A DNA stretch of 64,000 nt from Nemertoderma westbladi (GCA_032718475.1 JAUCBJ010001297.1:60824-124823); one strand, 5' to 3'. Numbered from the stretch's first letter, positions 52,307 through 64,000 are shown. The notes: generated by a model from the letters alone, not told the origin. Numbers and translations: made by a program.

Positions 52307-54871
52307 TTAGTTCGTTTCACCAGCCTTTGGGAACCACCTCAAGTCATTCCCTTTGCCGTCCTCCTCCCTGGGTTGTTTCCTGGTCACTACCGCTCCTCTG
52401 GGATCCGCTTTCTGTCTTCGGACTCTCGCCGCCACCTCCTTACTGATCCCGGTCGTTGGCTCCTTGGGTGCCGGTGTTATCAGCTCCCGATATCGCTTCG
52501 CGGGTGGCCCCTCCGAGTGGCCCTGTTGTCTCCCCCTGGTGGCATCCCATAGGATCATTTTCATTGCCCGTGGCACATGCTCCGCCAAGAAATCTCTGAA
52601 CTCTCCTTGGTTCTGTGGCATCCACCTGTCCAAATACCTCTGCGTATTTATCACCCCGGCATACGACGTTGCCATTGATATCTCCTGGTAGGTAAACGGA
52701 AGTCTCCGTTTAATAATCTCCAGGTGGGCCTCCTGGTTGATATTAAAGAAGCCCCACCGGAACTCCTGGGCCTTCATACACTGCCGCGTCATGGCGCCGA
52801 CATCGGCCCACTCCTCGAAGATCTTAAATTTCTCTTCATCGTCCATCCAGTCGCACTGGCGTCCGTAGTGCCACCGGAAGTTGCACTTAGAACACCGGTT
52901 GTGCAACCGTGGACATGCCCCCATCCTCTGACTCAACTCGCGGCAGTAGAGGCAGCTTGTCCCCCTTTGGAATCGGTACAAGCAGCTCCTTTCCTGGTGA
53001 GTTTGCCTCCCGCAGTAATCGCAACCGAGTACCAATGCCTCCCGCCCCACGTCGTCTTTCGTCCCAAGCAATCTCCTCGGTCTATGGAGTCGCTGGTAAG
53101 GGAACTTCTGGACGTTAGCGTCCCTGTCCATGTTTATCTCCTCGTCTCGCCTGGGCATCGCCTCTCCGAATACTACCCGTGGTGCCGTTCCTGGTTGCTC
53201 GCCCAACCTGATGGCGCTCCCCGCAAAATCCATCGCCGGCTCCTCATGCACCCAGGCCCGCTTACCGGGTCTGTCCCAGAAGACCCTCGCCCCGCTGGCC
53301 GTCACCACCCTCCCACCAACCCAGTCCGTGTCTGAGTGGCTGATTCTCCCGATGGGTGGCATCTCTCTGAACTCCTCGTCATCCTCGTCCTCCTCTGGGA
53401 GTGGCTCCAAACCCAGTATCCCGGTGGATCCACTGTGTCCCTTCCCACCTTGGCTCTCGCCCATGACTCTCCATCCTTCCAGGTCCCCTGGCCTTCTCCC
53501 CGCGAAATCGCCCTCGGCGCCCGCTGGTATGGGTATCGTCTGCAATCCCGATGTCGACTGTTTCGGTGATCCCACCGTCTACCCTAATTCTCGCCCTAGA
53601 GACTTGCCCGAACTCCCTGATGATGTCCAACGAAGTTCGTCTAAGGCCGCCTGTTCCTCGAACCCGTAGCTTTCCCTTCTTTCTTCCTCCTCTCTTTCTT
53701 CTGCCTCCCTCCTTTCTCGCCTAGCGATTTCTTCCAATTGCTTCGCCTCTCGTCTATCCGCCTCTAGCTGCTCCCATCTCTGATATGGCGTACCCACCTC
53801 CCCGTCTACTAGATGTGGGCAGTTATAGTATACCGACTCGCCCTTCAGCCCTGGGTGGTCTACCAGACCCTCGAAAGCCGTCTTGAAGGCTCTTCTGTAG
53901 TTCAGGGGTGATCCCGATAGCAGGAATGCCGTTGGTTCTCTCTCAATGACGACGGTCATGAATATGTTTAGCAAACCCATCATTATCCAGTCCTCCTGCA
54001 GGATATATCGCTTCTGATATACCTTTATCGCTCCTCTCCGGAATTGATACACCTATTGTTTCCCTGGCCTTGCTCCCCACTTCAGCAAGTTTGCTAGCTC
54101 CACTCCGTACTCCTCTCTGAACTTACCCCAGTCCATCGGTTTGTGACACACGAGCCCCATTAGCTGGCCCATCGCCACCGCTCCACAATGGCCTGCGTTC
54201 TCCACTAGTCCCAACCCGTCTGGTGCTGTCATAGCCATGTAGACCATCTGCATGTCCAGGAGGTTGGGGGTGTCCGGACCGATGATTCTCTCCGCATCTT
54301 CGCGGATCGCCGATCCCACCTTTGTCGTCGACTTCTCTCTTACTAGGGTTTGCACCGCCTTTGGCAACCGGTTCAACTTCGGCCCGTTCTTCTTCCCATA
54401 CGTTCCCAGGTCGAATAGGAAAATGTCCCCATTTGGGGCGGCCAAATGTAGGAGTATGGTTCTGGCCGACCCTGCCGACCGTCTTCTTGAACCTTCCTCA
54501 TCTTCTACGGTCCCCTCATCGTCTAGGACCATGTATCCTCCCCTGCTGACGGACTTTACGAACCTCTTCCAATCCTTTCTTGGTGGCTCCTTTGCGTACT
54601 TCGGAATCCCGAAATTCGCCTCGTCTCCCTTCACCACGTAGTGGAAATGCTCGAAGATTGCGTTGTCTAGCGACGGTGTCCCGTAGGTCCCGACCAGTCG
54701 CCGTTTGTGCATCTCCCTGAAATGGTCCTGCAGCGCTCGCGCTTTGTGACCCCTCTCTAACCGCTCGTAGTATCCCCTCGTCTTTTCTTCCGGATGCCTC
54801 TCGGTGAAATCCACCAGTATCTCCTTTCCTCCTAACTCCACCTTTCTCTTTCTGACCAGTTTCTCCACCAT
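52307..54871 (-). pseudogene. A3 ORF3: CCHC-knuckle protein, two stop codons
   Basis: The most complete ORF3: one frame of 854 codons from ATG 54871 (MVEKLVRKRKVEL) to 52307, broken only by two TAG codons (54053, GAG in A1; 53576, TGG in A1). N-terminal conserved domain, Glu/Arg helix, acidic linker (EEDEDDEEF), knuckles CDYCGRQTHQERSC, CLYCRELSQRMGAC (its His is Gln here) and CSKCNFRWHYGRQC near 53020-52850, then a basic tail (RKQPREEDGKGND). It gives the true length and C-terminus of ORF3. No membrane segment. Likely nucleic-acid binding. Confidence 0.87.
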
Positions 54872-55990
54872 TTCGAACTCTCTCAATCACTCACCCGTAA
54901 GGTGGTGCCTTGCCAAGACCCAGTACAGATGAGTGATAAAGTTAGGATGGTCTGTGCAGTTCGATAATGGCCTATCTCTCACTGAATCTTAGGTTATCGC
55001 CTAATTTTCATACTTAATTTTCTAAAGGTGCCAAATTGTACTAAATTTCGTAATTCTGTCCGTTACTTTAATTAAGTTCTAGAATATTTCTCCTACTGTT
55101 GCCATAATTTGTCTAATTTTCTAATTTTATTTTATTTTAATATTTAATTTAATCCTACTACTGTGCTATCAGTATTCTGCCAATAGATTATTCTATTTTA
55201 TAATCCACATTCTGGCCTACTCTGTGGGCTTGTGCAGTACAACAGTATGCGTCGCGTGGCCTACACGATTTATCCAGCTGTACCCACGTGCCCCCCTCTC
55301 GCTACTCACTACTAGCTCTACTAACTCTCACTATATTTTATATTATACATATCCTCCTACCACTAACTCTTACTGCTAACGGTACTATACGTACCCTCCT
55401 ACTAACTTCTCTACTAACTCCCACTACCGGTACTACGTACCCTTTTACTAACTTCTAACTACACTAACTCTTACTAACCGGTACTACGTACCCTCTTACT
55501 AACTTCTAACTCCACTAACTCTTACTAACCGGTACTACGTACCCTCTTACTAACTTCTAACTCCACTAATTCTTACAAACCGGTACTATGTACCCTCTTA
55601 CTAACTTCTAACTCCACTAACTCTTACTAACCGGTACTACGTACCCTCTTACTAACTTCTAACTACACTAACTCTTACTAACTGGTACTACTTACCCTCT
55701 TACTAACTTCTAACTCCACTAACTCTTACTAACCAGTACTACGTACCCTCTTACTACTAACTAACTCTCCAACTAACGGTACTACGTACCCTTAACTAAC
55801 TATCTAACTAACGGTACTACGTACCCTCTTACTACTAACTAACTCTCTTCTATCTGCCTACTTACTTACTACGTACTAATACTCTCTCTTTCTCTTTCTT
55901 TATTTATTATTATTTTTTTTTTTTATGTGTGGGAAGGGCGTCTCGCCCTCAATCCCACCCCCCTCAGTCCAAAACTAGGACAACTAAACT
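54872..55990 (-). other. Pol to ORF3 spacer of A3
   Basis: Reverse counterpart of A1 10436-11379, including the stem beside the ORF3 start (54897-54912) and the conserved block near 55205-55280. No coding capacity. Confidence 0.7.
55375..55830 (-). repeat. Tandem palindromic array (GGTACTACGTACC) in A3
   Basis: About ten copies, reading GGTACTACGTACC on the plus strand, which is the reverse complement of the A1/A2 unit. Longer (about 50-bp) higher-order units at 55420-55740. Confidence 0.92.
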
Positions 55991-57202
55991 CTACGGTGCG
56001 CCCTCTAGAAGGCAACACTTCCCTACAGCCCTCCTGTAGGTCTTCCTATCTTTCGCTCCTATCTTTCCACCTATCCGCACTTCTACCGATCGGACTCTTC
56101 CGTCCTCATCGGAGTAAGTGCCCACAACTCTCGCCAATCTCCATTGGTTGTTGATGATGGTATCGTCCGTGACGATCACCAGATCACCCTCCTTTAACTC
56201 CCTATTTGTATTTCTCCACTTGCTTCTCCTATGAAGTGTGGGTAGATATTCCTCGACCCACCTCCTCCAGTACTCCGCGCTTATCGCCTTAGCGACTTTC
56301 CAACTTTGTCGGGAGTGTATATCGTCTGGGTCTACACCCCGCATGTCAATGGTTGCTGGTCTCTCCATTAGAAAGTGACTGGGCGTCAACACATCTAATG
56401 ACTCTGGGTCATAATTTTCTGGATATAGCGGTCTGCTATTAATGATACCCTCGCACTTTGCCAGTACTGTCCTTAGTACATCTTCTGTTACCATGTGGGT
56501 GTTCATCAACTTCGTCATCAGACGCTTGGAACTACCCACGAGTCTCTCGACGCATCCTACAGTATGCGGAGCATACGGCGTCCTCCTCTCCCACTTCATC
56601 TGTCGTCTTCTCATGGCTGCCCTGACTTCCTCCCCTTCCATGATGTCCAAGGCATCCGCCAGCTCGTTCTCTGCCCCCACAAAGTTGGTTCCGTTGTTAG
56701 AGTATATTACTGCGATCGTCCCACCTTTGCGGTCTCTGAACCTTTCTAGGACATTGATGAATGCCGACGCGGTTGCGTCTTGGGCGAGTTCTATCCCTAC
56801 CGCCCGCGTCTTGTAAAATACGAAGATAATGCCGTAGCGCTTCTCCGTGTGCCGCATCACCTTAATCTTTATTGGCCCGAACATATCCACACCGCAGTGC
56901 GTGAATGGCGGGTCGTGCTGTCTCACCCTACTGGCCGGTAGTGGCGCCATCTCCTGTATGGCTCGCTCCTTCTTCATTTGTCGGCAGGTCTGGCACTGCC
57001 CCACTACCGCCTTTACCTTCTTCCTTAACTGTTTGACCCAAAAGGTCCTTCGTATCTCCGTGAGGGTTCGGTTGGTGCCCCCGTGCAATATCGACTTGTG
57101 GGAGTCCCAGATGATCTGGTGGACTATCGGTGATTCATTAGGGATGATGATGGGCTTTGGTGGAATGATGATACTGTTGTTGTCCAACACCCTTGAGTTC
57201 AT
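55991..57202 (-). pseudogene. pol: A3 integrase with altered catalytic residue
   Basis: 403-codon open stretch: HHCC module (HQIIWDSHKSILHGG...CQTC), first catalytic Asp in HCGVDMFGP, then YSNNGTNFVG, where A1 and A2 have YSDNGTNFVG, so the second catalytic Asp is Asn. The Glu motif GCVERLVGSS and the DUF5641-like tail (KEGDLVIVTDD) are intact. It ends LLEGAP like the other copies. Integrase would be inactive because the DDE triad needs both Asp residues (family knowledge). The upstream frame is lost near 57202. Confidence 0.9.
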
Positions 57203-59148
57203 TACTCAGATTCCATCATCATTGAGTTGTGGCGACAGCACGATCAGCTCACTGTCCCATTGGAGATGCTGTTGTTTACCGACGCGACCACCTTGTCGCA
57301 GTAATTCTTTCTCTGTTCGTAGTGGATGACGGCCTTGGCCGCTCCCTCCACATCGATGTTTGGTTTATTTTTTATGTCTTTGCCGCCTCCCTTGAGGAAA
57401 TCCCCGAAGGCTCTCCAGTACGCCACTAACTTCTTGGTCTTGTACCAACTTGAGCTGTAGCTAAGGACTTTGTCCGTCGGGTTATCGCACAGTTCTTCCG
57501 GTTTTGGCTGCACGTTCCTTATCTCCCTCACCATCTGGCTATATATCTCTTCACCCTCTGAATCTCCTCCTTCTTCCTCTAATGCTACTTCTGATGCTTC
57601 CTGAGCCCGGGTCCACCTTTTTCATCGACGGCCAGGCTGTCTTATCATTCAGAAATTGCGGCCTGTGCTGCCACAATACTTCCTTCTTCAAGAAAGTGTG
57701 GCGTGCCACGCCCCTCGATAACAAGTTCTTGTCTGTTGGGCAGTAGTGCCACCTTTCCAATTCCGTCGTCGCTCTTATTTAGTCCACCCTATTTGCGACG
57801 AATATAGGGTATCTCGTCCTTTCATTGTGTAGCCAACCAAGCACTACCATGGAGTCCGTCCAGTAGTGTGTTTCCACTATGTTGGGAATAGCATCCATCA
57901 AGTAGGCTGTGGCCCTTACTCCTTCCTCAGGACCGATGATGAATCCGGCGGCGTCGACTTCGCTTTGCTGAATGCAAGCCTGGGCTTATGAGCCCTCTCC
58001 CATTGTACTAGGTAGAGTGCTGCTCCGTATGCCTCCAATGACGCATCGGAGAATATGTGTAGATCCAGATTCGTCATGTCCCCATTCGGGAAATACACCC
58101 TTGGCATGCTGTATGTCCCCATATGTTATAAACTCTCTGTCCACTTACTTCATTGCTTGCTGATCTCTTCCGGGACCTCTGTATCCCATTCCTCCTTTAG
58201 TTTGTATACTTCATAAGTATCTGTTTCCCCGTGACTAGTAATGGGGATGCTAGGCCTACGGGGTCGTATATCCTTGCTATGTACGACACATAGCCCCTCT
58301 TTGTGTGGATGTCTGCGCCCTCCTGGCTCAATTGGTACTTCAGTTCGTCTGTCTCTCGGTTTCACACGATCCCTAGTGCCTTCTGTTGGGACTCTATCCT
58401 CTTGTTTGCCATGTCCTGTCCCTTGGCTGTCGTGGGATTATCCATGGTCGATTCTGGCCTTCTGTCTTCTATAGCTTTGATAAATTCTTCCAAACTGGAT
58501 TGGAACTTGGTCAGGTTAAAGCCGGATCCTTTAAGGGTGTCGCGAACCTCGTGCCCTGTATCCAGTAGTTCTTTAACCGTGTTTCCAGACTCCATTTCGT
58601 CGTCTACATAGAAGCCGCGTCGAATCATATCGACGGCTTTGGTGCTGTATCTCTCTTCTTTTCCTTTTACTGTGTCTCTCACAGCCACAGTCGTTGTGAA
58701 TGAGGACGAATTGGCCCCCATATTCTGCACCACCATCTTGTACATCGGTATTGTCGACGGTTCCTCGTCGCTGTTGTACCATAGGAAGCGCTGACTGTCA
58801 TTATCCTCTTCCTTTACACGGACTTGGTTGAACATGCCTTCGATGTCGCAGGTGAAGGCGTGCTTCCCATTCCTGAATCTAAGTAGGACCTCGATCCCTG
58901 AGTTATAGATATTGGGACCCTCCAGCAGATCATCGTTTAGGCATTTACCATCGGTCTTGGCTGACGCGTCAACTACCATCCGCAGTTTACCTTTCTTCGG
59001 ATCTAGAGCCACGTGGATGGCAGGTAGTAGGTCCTGTCCTTGTTCAGTTCGTCGACCGCTAACTCTACGGCCCATCCTTTTTCGACATACTTCCTAATCG
59101 TCTTGTGAATTTACTCATTCTTTTCGGGGCTCCGTTTCAGCGTTTGCT
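57203..59148 (-). pseudogene. pol: A3 RT and RNase H, heavily frameshifted
   Basis: Several short open pieces in different frames: linker (57244-57534), RNase H end (57551-57760), RNase H start (57916-58122, FSDASLEAYGAALYLVQ), RT end (58150-58365) and RT core (58362-59075) with FTCDIEGMFNQV and an intact FYVDD. Indels separate all of them. This is the most decayed pol part among the copies and not translatable as one protein. Confidence 0.87.
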
Positions 59149-60268
59149 TCAACTTACGAAGCCTCGTGAGTACCATTCCTTTGTTGTTGGGTAGCGGTAA
59201 TTTTGGCTGTTCCATACCATCCCTATGGTATACCGCCCCTCGTCGCATGTCATCGATTCCTTCATGCTTTGTAAAGCCTGTTTATCTTCCACTGAGGTTC
59301 CGACCCCGGTCTCTTTCAATCCCTCAAAATCCTGCCTGAGCAGTCTCCTGAGCTGCTCCTCCGCTCCCTCATCTCCCATCTCTTGCATAGTTCCCGCGAA
59401 CATGCACCCTGATGTCTCCGACATCCTAAACTGTATTTTGCTCCTGATTGGGCCGCTCAGCGTCCACCCGAATGGTGTTAAAATCGCCACCGGGTCACAC
59501 TGCCTGTCTTCGCCGAAGACCATCTGCATTCTCTCGTGGGCCGTTGGGCAGTCCATTCCCACAATAATGGATACTTTCCTAACGTCCACGCCTGGTATTG
59601 AGAAGTTGATACTACTGTCCAGGAATTGTTTGACCTCAATGTTGGTTGGTCGCCTGGCGTTGATATTTATCGACTCTATCACCTGGATGGGGTCAATGGT
59701 CGCCCCATAGTCGCATCCCAGTGCTATCGCTGCTATCCCGCACCGTCCAGTCCTCATCTCCAGGACCTCATATTTGCTGGAGATGGTTGTTACCGCCATT
59801 CTACTTGGCCTCGTCCTCAATCCTATCTCTTCGGCCACCCAATTCTCAACCAATGTGAAGGCTGCTCCACTGTCGACTAGCTTCAGTGTGGTTACTGATC
59901 GATTGCGTTCCCCGATCACCCTCACTGGTACTACCCCGAGTCGTACCGTTCCTCTCTTCTTTGCCCCAACGGTGCTCGTTGCCATCGTCTGTCCTTTGCC
60001 TTGACTGAATTTGATTGGTGTTTCCTTGCATTGGTTTGCTCTGTGTCCGCTCATCACAAATTGAGAACAAATTTCATTTCTCCTCGCGTATTCTACCTGA
60101 TCTTCCCTGGGTAGTGCTTGCCAATATCTGCAGTTCATGGTCTGATGAAGTGCGTTTGTATGTAATTGGCATTTGTTCTTTGGGTTGTAGCCGTCCTTAT
60201 ACAGTGCGCTGCATATCGCACTTGCGTTTGTACCAAAGTCCCTACTGTTCTTATTGTTTGGGTTCGGC
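59149..60268 (-). pseudogene. gag-pol: A3 Gag knuckle, protease and linker
   Basis: The minus-strand frame carries the last Gag knuckle as CSQFVMSGHRANQC (second Cys replaced by Phe), then protease with LVDSGAAFTLVENWVAEEI near 59870 and the linker up to KEWYSRG. A frameshift near 60270, just after an Asn-rich Gag linker, separates it from capsid. A second one near 59150 separates it from RT. Confidence 0.87.
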
Positions 60269-62249
60269 CTACTGGGGTTGGGTGTTGGGGTTATGTTTAT
60301 TTGTGTTGTTATTTTTCCCCTGCCCGCTCCATGATGTGGTCTTACCCCCGGCTACATGTGGACTAGCAGTCCCCTGCGTCGCCGCGTACGGCAGTGATTG
60401 TCTGAGCTTTGGCAATGCGTTCGCCGCGTTGTGTTCTGGTTTCGGCCTATGGTATTCGGTCTTTGGTCCCTTTCCCAGGCTATCCTCGCTATAGACTGGG
60501 TCCGTTATCAGTTCGGCTTCATAGTTCAAGAAGCTCGACATTTCTTCTAAGCCCGGTTCCGCACCCTTCTTGGCTCGAGTGGAGAAAGCAATCTTCCTCC
60601 ACTTGTTGCACAGCCACATCGGCAGTGCCTGCGCTATCGTGGTGATGTTATTAGACGCGTTGAGTTTGTATGGTGCGTCCAGCGTCTTTAGCACAATTAG
60701 CGCCTTCTCAACTTTATTTGCAAATGTCTTTATGCTAACGGGGTTATCCTGTAGGCCACCCGATGTTATCCCTCTCAGGGTCTGCCGGATGATCTTGGCC
60801 GGGTGCCCATACTCCCTGTCTAGTGCCCGCCATGCTGTCGTGAAGCCGCCCTCGATGCCCTGGTATTGCCTCACAATGTCGTATGCTGGGCCTCCTGTAT
60901 ACACTTGCAGATATTTTAGGCACTCCGCTTGTGTCAAATTCTTCGTTAGTATTTCATTACTATACATGCGCCGAAACTGCAGGTATTCTTCCGGCCTGCT
61001 TCCATCGAATTTAAACGGTTCCACAGGTGGCAACTCGATCCTGGTTTTTAATGCATCGAGTAATGTGGCCATTCCCATCGCTTGTGCTTCCAATGGGTTC
61101 GATGGATGCTGTATAGATTCTCCCGTTGGATGCGGCCTGTTCGTCCGATCTGCTGCTTTTCTTTGGCTTGGATATATCATCGGGGGTAGCGGCCCCCTCC
61201 ATATTTCGGTGTTGCACGATCTGTTCTTGTCCAAGGGGTTTGATGTTCTTATTCCTATTGGGGTATATTGTTGATATTGTGATGGGGGAGTGTCACCCTG
61301 CCCCCCCCCCCCCCCCACCAGTATGTTTGATACTGGGGTTGATGTTAATATATTGGGGCCCATGCACCTATCCGCAATAACTCTCCCCTCCCCTTGATAT
61401 ATGTTATGTCCTTGCATGCTGTAGTCATACTGCTGTGCTGGTACCGGTATAGGCCTATCGACTTCTGGCCTACCTGCTGGTATGTACTCCGCGACTTCCG
61501 GGTTTAATCCCATCGTCCACACTGCCCTATTGCCTACATTATCTCTCCCAGCATGATCTATGGTATGCGCAGTAAGGCCTACAGTATGTCCTGCAGTCTG
61601 TATGTGTCGCTCGGGATTGAAGTTTAACCTTCTCGAATAATCCTCCCCGTGGCTACCGTATTCTCGATCGGCAGGTGTATCCTGTCGGGAAGTTTCTCTT
61701 CGATCTCCTCTACTGCTCTCGTCCTCGTACCGGTACATCCTGTACCCCCCTCTTGGCGTGTAATACGCTTCGTCAGGTCGCGCCTCTCCAGGACGACGGC
61801 AATCTCCCGGAGTTCGACCCCACTGACTCTCCGTCTCCATCTCCATCTCTACTACCGACGGCTCGCTATCCATCCTCGCTCTCCTGTCGTTCGCGACGAC
61901 ACTTCTTCTACTCTCTTCCCTTCTTCTCTCTGCAGTGCAGTATCCCCGTTCACGAGATCTCTCGTTGACCTCCCGGTTAAACTCCACTGTTCTTCTTCCC
62001 TCTTCTGATTGGGCTCGACGTCTCGTCGCTCGCCCTCTCGCGACGTCAACCTGTCTCTCTCTGCTCGATTGCACACCGCTGGGGATACTCGTGATCCCCC
62101 TACTATTCTCCATCGCCGGGTGCTGCGGTTCACCTAATTCGCCTCGTGCATTATCCGCCGACGCCTGTGGGACACTCTTTGCCCCCCCCCCCCCCCTCTC
62201 GCCGCTGATCTCTCGTTGTGGGGCTCCTGTAGCCCCCCCCCCCCCCCCC
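60269..62249 (-). CDS. gag: A3 Gag Arg-rich linker and capsid in one frame
   Basis: 660-codon open frame running through poly-G tracts 3 and 4 as glycine codons. It joins the Arg-rich region, the HTVGLTAHT repeats and the Tyr/Pro block directly to the DUF1759 capsid (LPPVEPFKFDGSRPEEYLQF near 61000). This is the direct evidence that the Arg-rich region is the natural N-terminal part of capsid-containing Gag. The apparent Met at 62251 lies inside tract 2 and is not a likely start. The frame upstream (Asn-rich) enters tract 2 in a different frame. Confidence 0.85.
61301..61316 (-). repeat. Poly-G tract 4 of A3 (16)
   Basis: Read as five Gly codons in frame with capsid. Compare 13 in A1 and 11 in A2. 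Confidence 0.93.
62182..62249 (-). repeat. Poly-G tracts 3 and 2 of A3 (15 and 17)
   Basis: Tract 3 is 62182-62196 and tract 2 is 62233-62249 (C on the plus strand). The frame coming from the Asn-rich region ends shortly after tract 3, at 62134; the frame leading to capsid is offset by one. Confidence 0.92.
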
Positions 62250-63246
62250 ATTCGCCACCTATTACTTCAATATCTCTTACTTCACTTCTACACCCCTCTC
62301 TAGTCGATGCACTAACTCCACTGCGGCTGGGTCTATTCACCCCCGCCTCTCCCTCTGTTACTGTGTTGCCTGGCAGGCTCCCGTCGGGTTGACTCAACCC
62401 CGCCACTTCCTGCCTACTAACTACGTGGCCTACCAGGCCCTCATTGGGGTTTCTCACCCCCGCCACCTCCTGCCTACTAACTACAGTACATGGCCTACCA
62501 GGCCCTCACTGGGGTTTCTCACCCCCTGCCACCTCCTGCCTACTAACTACGTGGCCTACCAGGCCCTCATTGGGGTTTCTCACCCCCGCCACCTCCCGCC
62601 TACCAACCACATGGCCTACCAGGCTCTCATTTGCCGGGCCACGCACCTCAGCCACGTTTATATTAATTGCACCATTACCAATATTGTCCTCTAAATGAAT
62701 TAAATTATTTTGTACACCTAAATTAGAAACGGGATTATTATTTATATTATTTTGCGTATCTAAATTTAAATTATTTGAATTATTTTGCGTAATTACATTA
62801 TTTGAATTATTTTGTATATTCGGGTTTAGATTTAAATTTAAATTATCCGGACTACTTTGTACATTTATATTAGGGTTATTATTTGAATTATTTATATTTA
62901 AATTTAAATTAGAATCACCGGATAAAATATTATTCGCTGCAATAAAAGGTTGATTAGAATTATCCACTACGGTACTAATAATATTAACGTTCTCTACTAT
63001 ATTACTATTATTACCCCCCCCCCCCCCCCCCCCCCCCGCCCGTACGGTCACACCAGTCTTGGGTCTGTCGTCCGGTCCCTGAAGTGGGGTATTAATGAAT
63101 GTTTCCACAGCTCCTGGCTCCTCGTAAACACTACTCGAGCCAGCCTCGCTCTCTGACAGCCCCATCTGCGTCAGTTCCAGTCGGTGCTTCTGTTTTGCCT
63201 GGTACTGCATAAGCCCCCTCAACCGGGCGTGCATGTCATCCCGCAC
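62250..63246 (-). pseudogene. gag: A3 Gag Asn-rich region and VGH repeats
   Basis: Open from 63246 through tract 1 (63014-63037), the Asn-rich stretch (about 100 residues, AAT codons) and the GLVGHVVGR repeats. Within the repeats a one-base gain near 62525 gives a local stop at 62506, and a five-base gain near 62490 restores the frame. The conserved block before the tract (EEPGAVETFINTP) is present. A one-base loss after it is compensated by the length of tract 1. Confidence 0.8.
63014..63037 (-). repeat. Poly-G tract 1 of A3 (24)
   Basis: Longest of the three equivalents. It reads as eight Gly codons in frame with the Asn-rich part. Confidence 0.93.
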
Positions 63247-63885
63247 ACGTTTTCCCGTTATATCTCTCTCACTGTCCTCTCATGAACTCTGCTCGCCCAA
63301 TTCCGCCTCTCTCATAACTCTCTCAAGTCGTCTCGCCTCGCGCTCTCTTCGCTAATTCTCCTCTCTCGCCCCACGCTCTTTACGTTCTTTCTCCTCTCTC
63401 GCCTCACGCTCTTTACGTTCGATGCCTCTGCCGCCTCTCGCTCTCTACGTTCGCTCGCCTCTGCCGCCTCTCGCTCTTTACGTTCGCTCGCCTCTGCCGC
63501 CTCTCGCTCTTCTTGTTCCTTTCTTTCCCTCTTTCCTATTTCTTCACACTCCCTAAAGTTTCTCGCAACCCTCTCTGCCCTCTCTTTATTCTCTCTGGCC
63601 AGCTCTCTCTCTTTCTCTAGTAACGCACTCCCTTCTTCCAACTGTCTCTCTAATTCTCTCTGGTCTAGCGCCACCAGATCGTGCTGACACACCAGATCTA
63701 TTTCTAGCACCTGTCTTAATTTTGTGGAGGATGTAGCAGACTTATCGATCGCGACAAACTCCCGCCGCCTTCCCGTCCTACTGACTTTCCCCTGCTTTCT
63801 GGAATTTTCGCCGACCGATGAGACCGAATCCTTTGGGTTAACCTCGGATTTACCCTCCTGTGGTCCCCTCCAACCAAGGTGTACT
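63247..63885 (-). pseudogene. gag: A3 Gag coiled-coil region, truncated
   Basis: 63312-63885 reads WRGPQEGKSEVNPKDSVSSV and then Arg/Glu repeats (EREAAEASERKE), matching A1 2615-3250. A frameshift near 63290 separates it from the next segment. Homology ends at about 63885; sequence further right is unrelated to A1 or A2, so the Gag start, leader and 5' LTR are missing or displaced. Confidence 0.8.
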
Positions 63886-64000
63886 AAATAACAGGTCATG
63901 CAGCGAGAATTGGCCTCCAATTATTGGAGGCTGAACATTTTTATTAAAGTGGGAGGGTGTACCTACGATTTTAAATCACACAAGATTAATAAAATTACCC
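63886..64000. other. Unrelated DNA at the right edge, with a 19-base palindrome
   Basis: Not similar to family A. Contains GCCTCCAATTATTGGAGGC (63913-63931), an uninterrupted palindrome around one central base. It could be the end of another inserted element or a rearrangement junction; too little is visible to decide. Confidence 0.6.

Larger units (their letters stand above)
51056..63885 (-). mobile_element. BEL/Pao family A copy A3, 5'-truncated
   Basis: Minus-strand family A element: 3' LTR at 51056-51608, then in order ORF3, palindromic array, integrase, RT, protease, capsid and Gag extension up to 63885, where homology to A1 and A2 ends abruptly within the Gag N-terminal region. RNase H and RT are the most decayed parts. 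The Gag capsid part is the best preserved of the three copies. Confidence 0.93.

Noticed and set aside
62134-62251. Separate gene starting with Met-Gly-Gly-Gly at the A3 poly-G tract
   Set aside because: The Met codon is formed at the edge of the homopolymer. The region is part of a longer Gag shared with A1 and A2.

Overview
The window looks like a dense, nested retrotransposon cluster from an invertebrate animal genome. I see no ordinary host gene, tRNA, rRNA or prokaryotic feature. The evidence for an animal is two families of BEL/Pao LTR elements (a lineage known from animals), a Mag-like Ty3/Gypsy element with two CCHC knuckles, and remnants of APE-type LINEs. The sequence does not identify the species.

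Layout. (1) 1-1373 and 15163-22391, minus strand: one BEL/Pao element of family B (copy B1), cut in two by A1. (2) 1374-15162, plus: copy A1 of a large (13.8 kb) BEL/Pao family A, with 531-bp LTRs and a GTTCG target duplication inside B1's protease codons. (3) 22392-24672, minus: a LINE endonuclease gene split by about 1.3 kb of unrecognised DNA. (4) 24673-31527, plus: copy B2 of family B, facing away from B1, with its gag interrupted by about 1.07 kb and its 3' end lost. (5) 31657-50380, plus: copy A2, inserted into a tiny antisense piece (A4) of another family A copy, and itself hit by a 4.99-kb Gypsy element at 37775-42763. (6) 50454-51055: AT-rich DNA and a LINE tail. (7) 51056-63885, minus: copy A3, inserted in that LINE tail and cut off at its 5' end. 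(8) 63886-64000: unrelated DNA.

Family A gene plan, from comparing three copies: LTR; short leader; a very long Gag N-terminal extension (Arg/Glu coiled coil, Asn-rich region, Gly-Val-His repeats, Arg-rich region) crossed by four poly-G tracts; DUF1759-type capsid, zinc knuckle, aspartic protease, RT, RNase H and integrase in one frame; an array of palindromic repeats; then a separate ~850-codon ORF3 where other retroelements carry env. ORF3 is not env-like. It ends in three perfect CCHC knuckles, so the element seems to encode a second nucleocapsid-like protein. ORF3 and the poly-G tracts, whose lengths set the reading frame, are the most interesting signals here.

Every copy is defective by stops, frameshifts or deletions, so these are mostly relics. 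The LTR pairs of A2 and of the Gypsy element are nearly or fully identical, which points to very recent insertions. Coordinates come from reading by eye. Identities are family-level, from motifs, with no database search.
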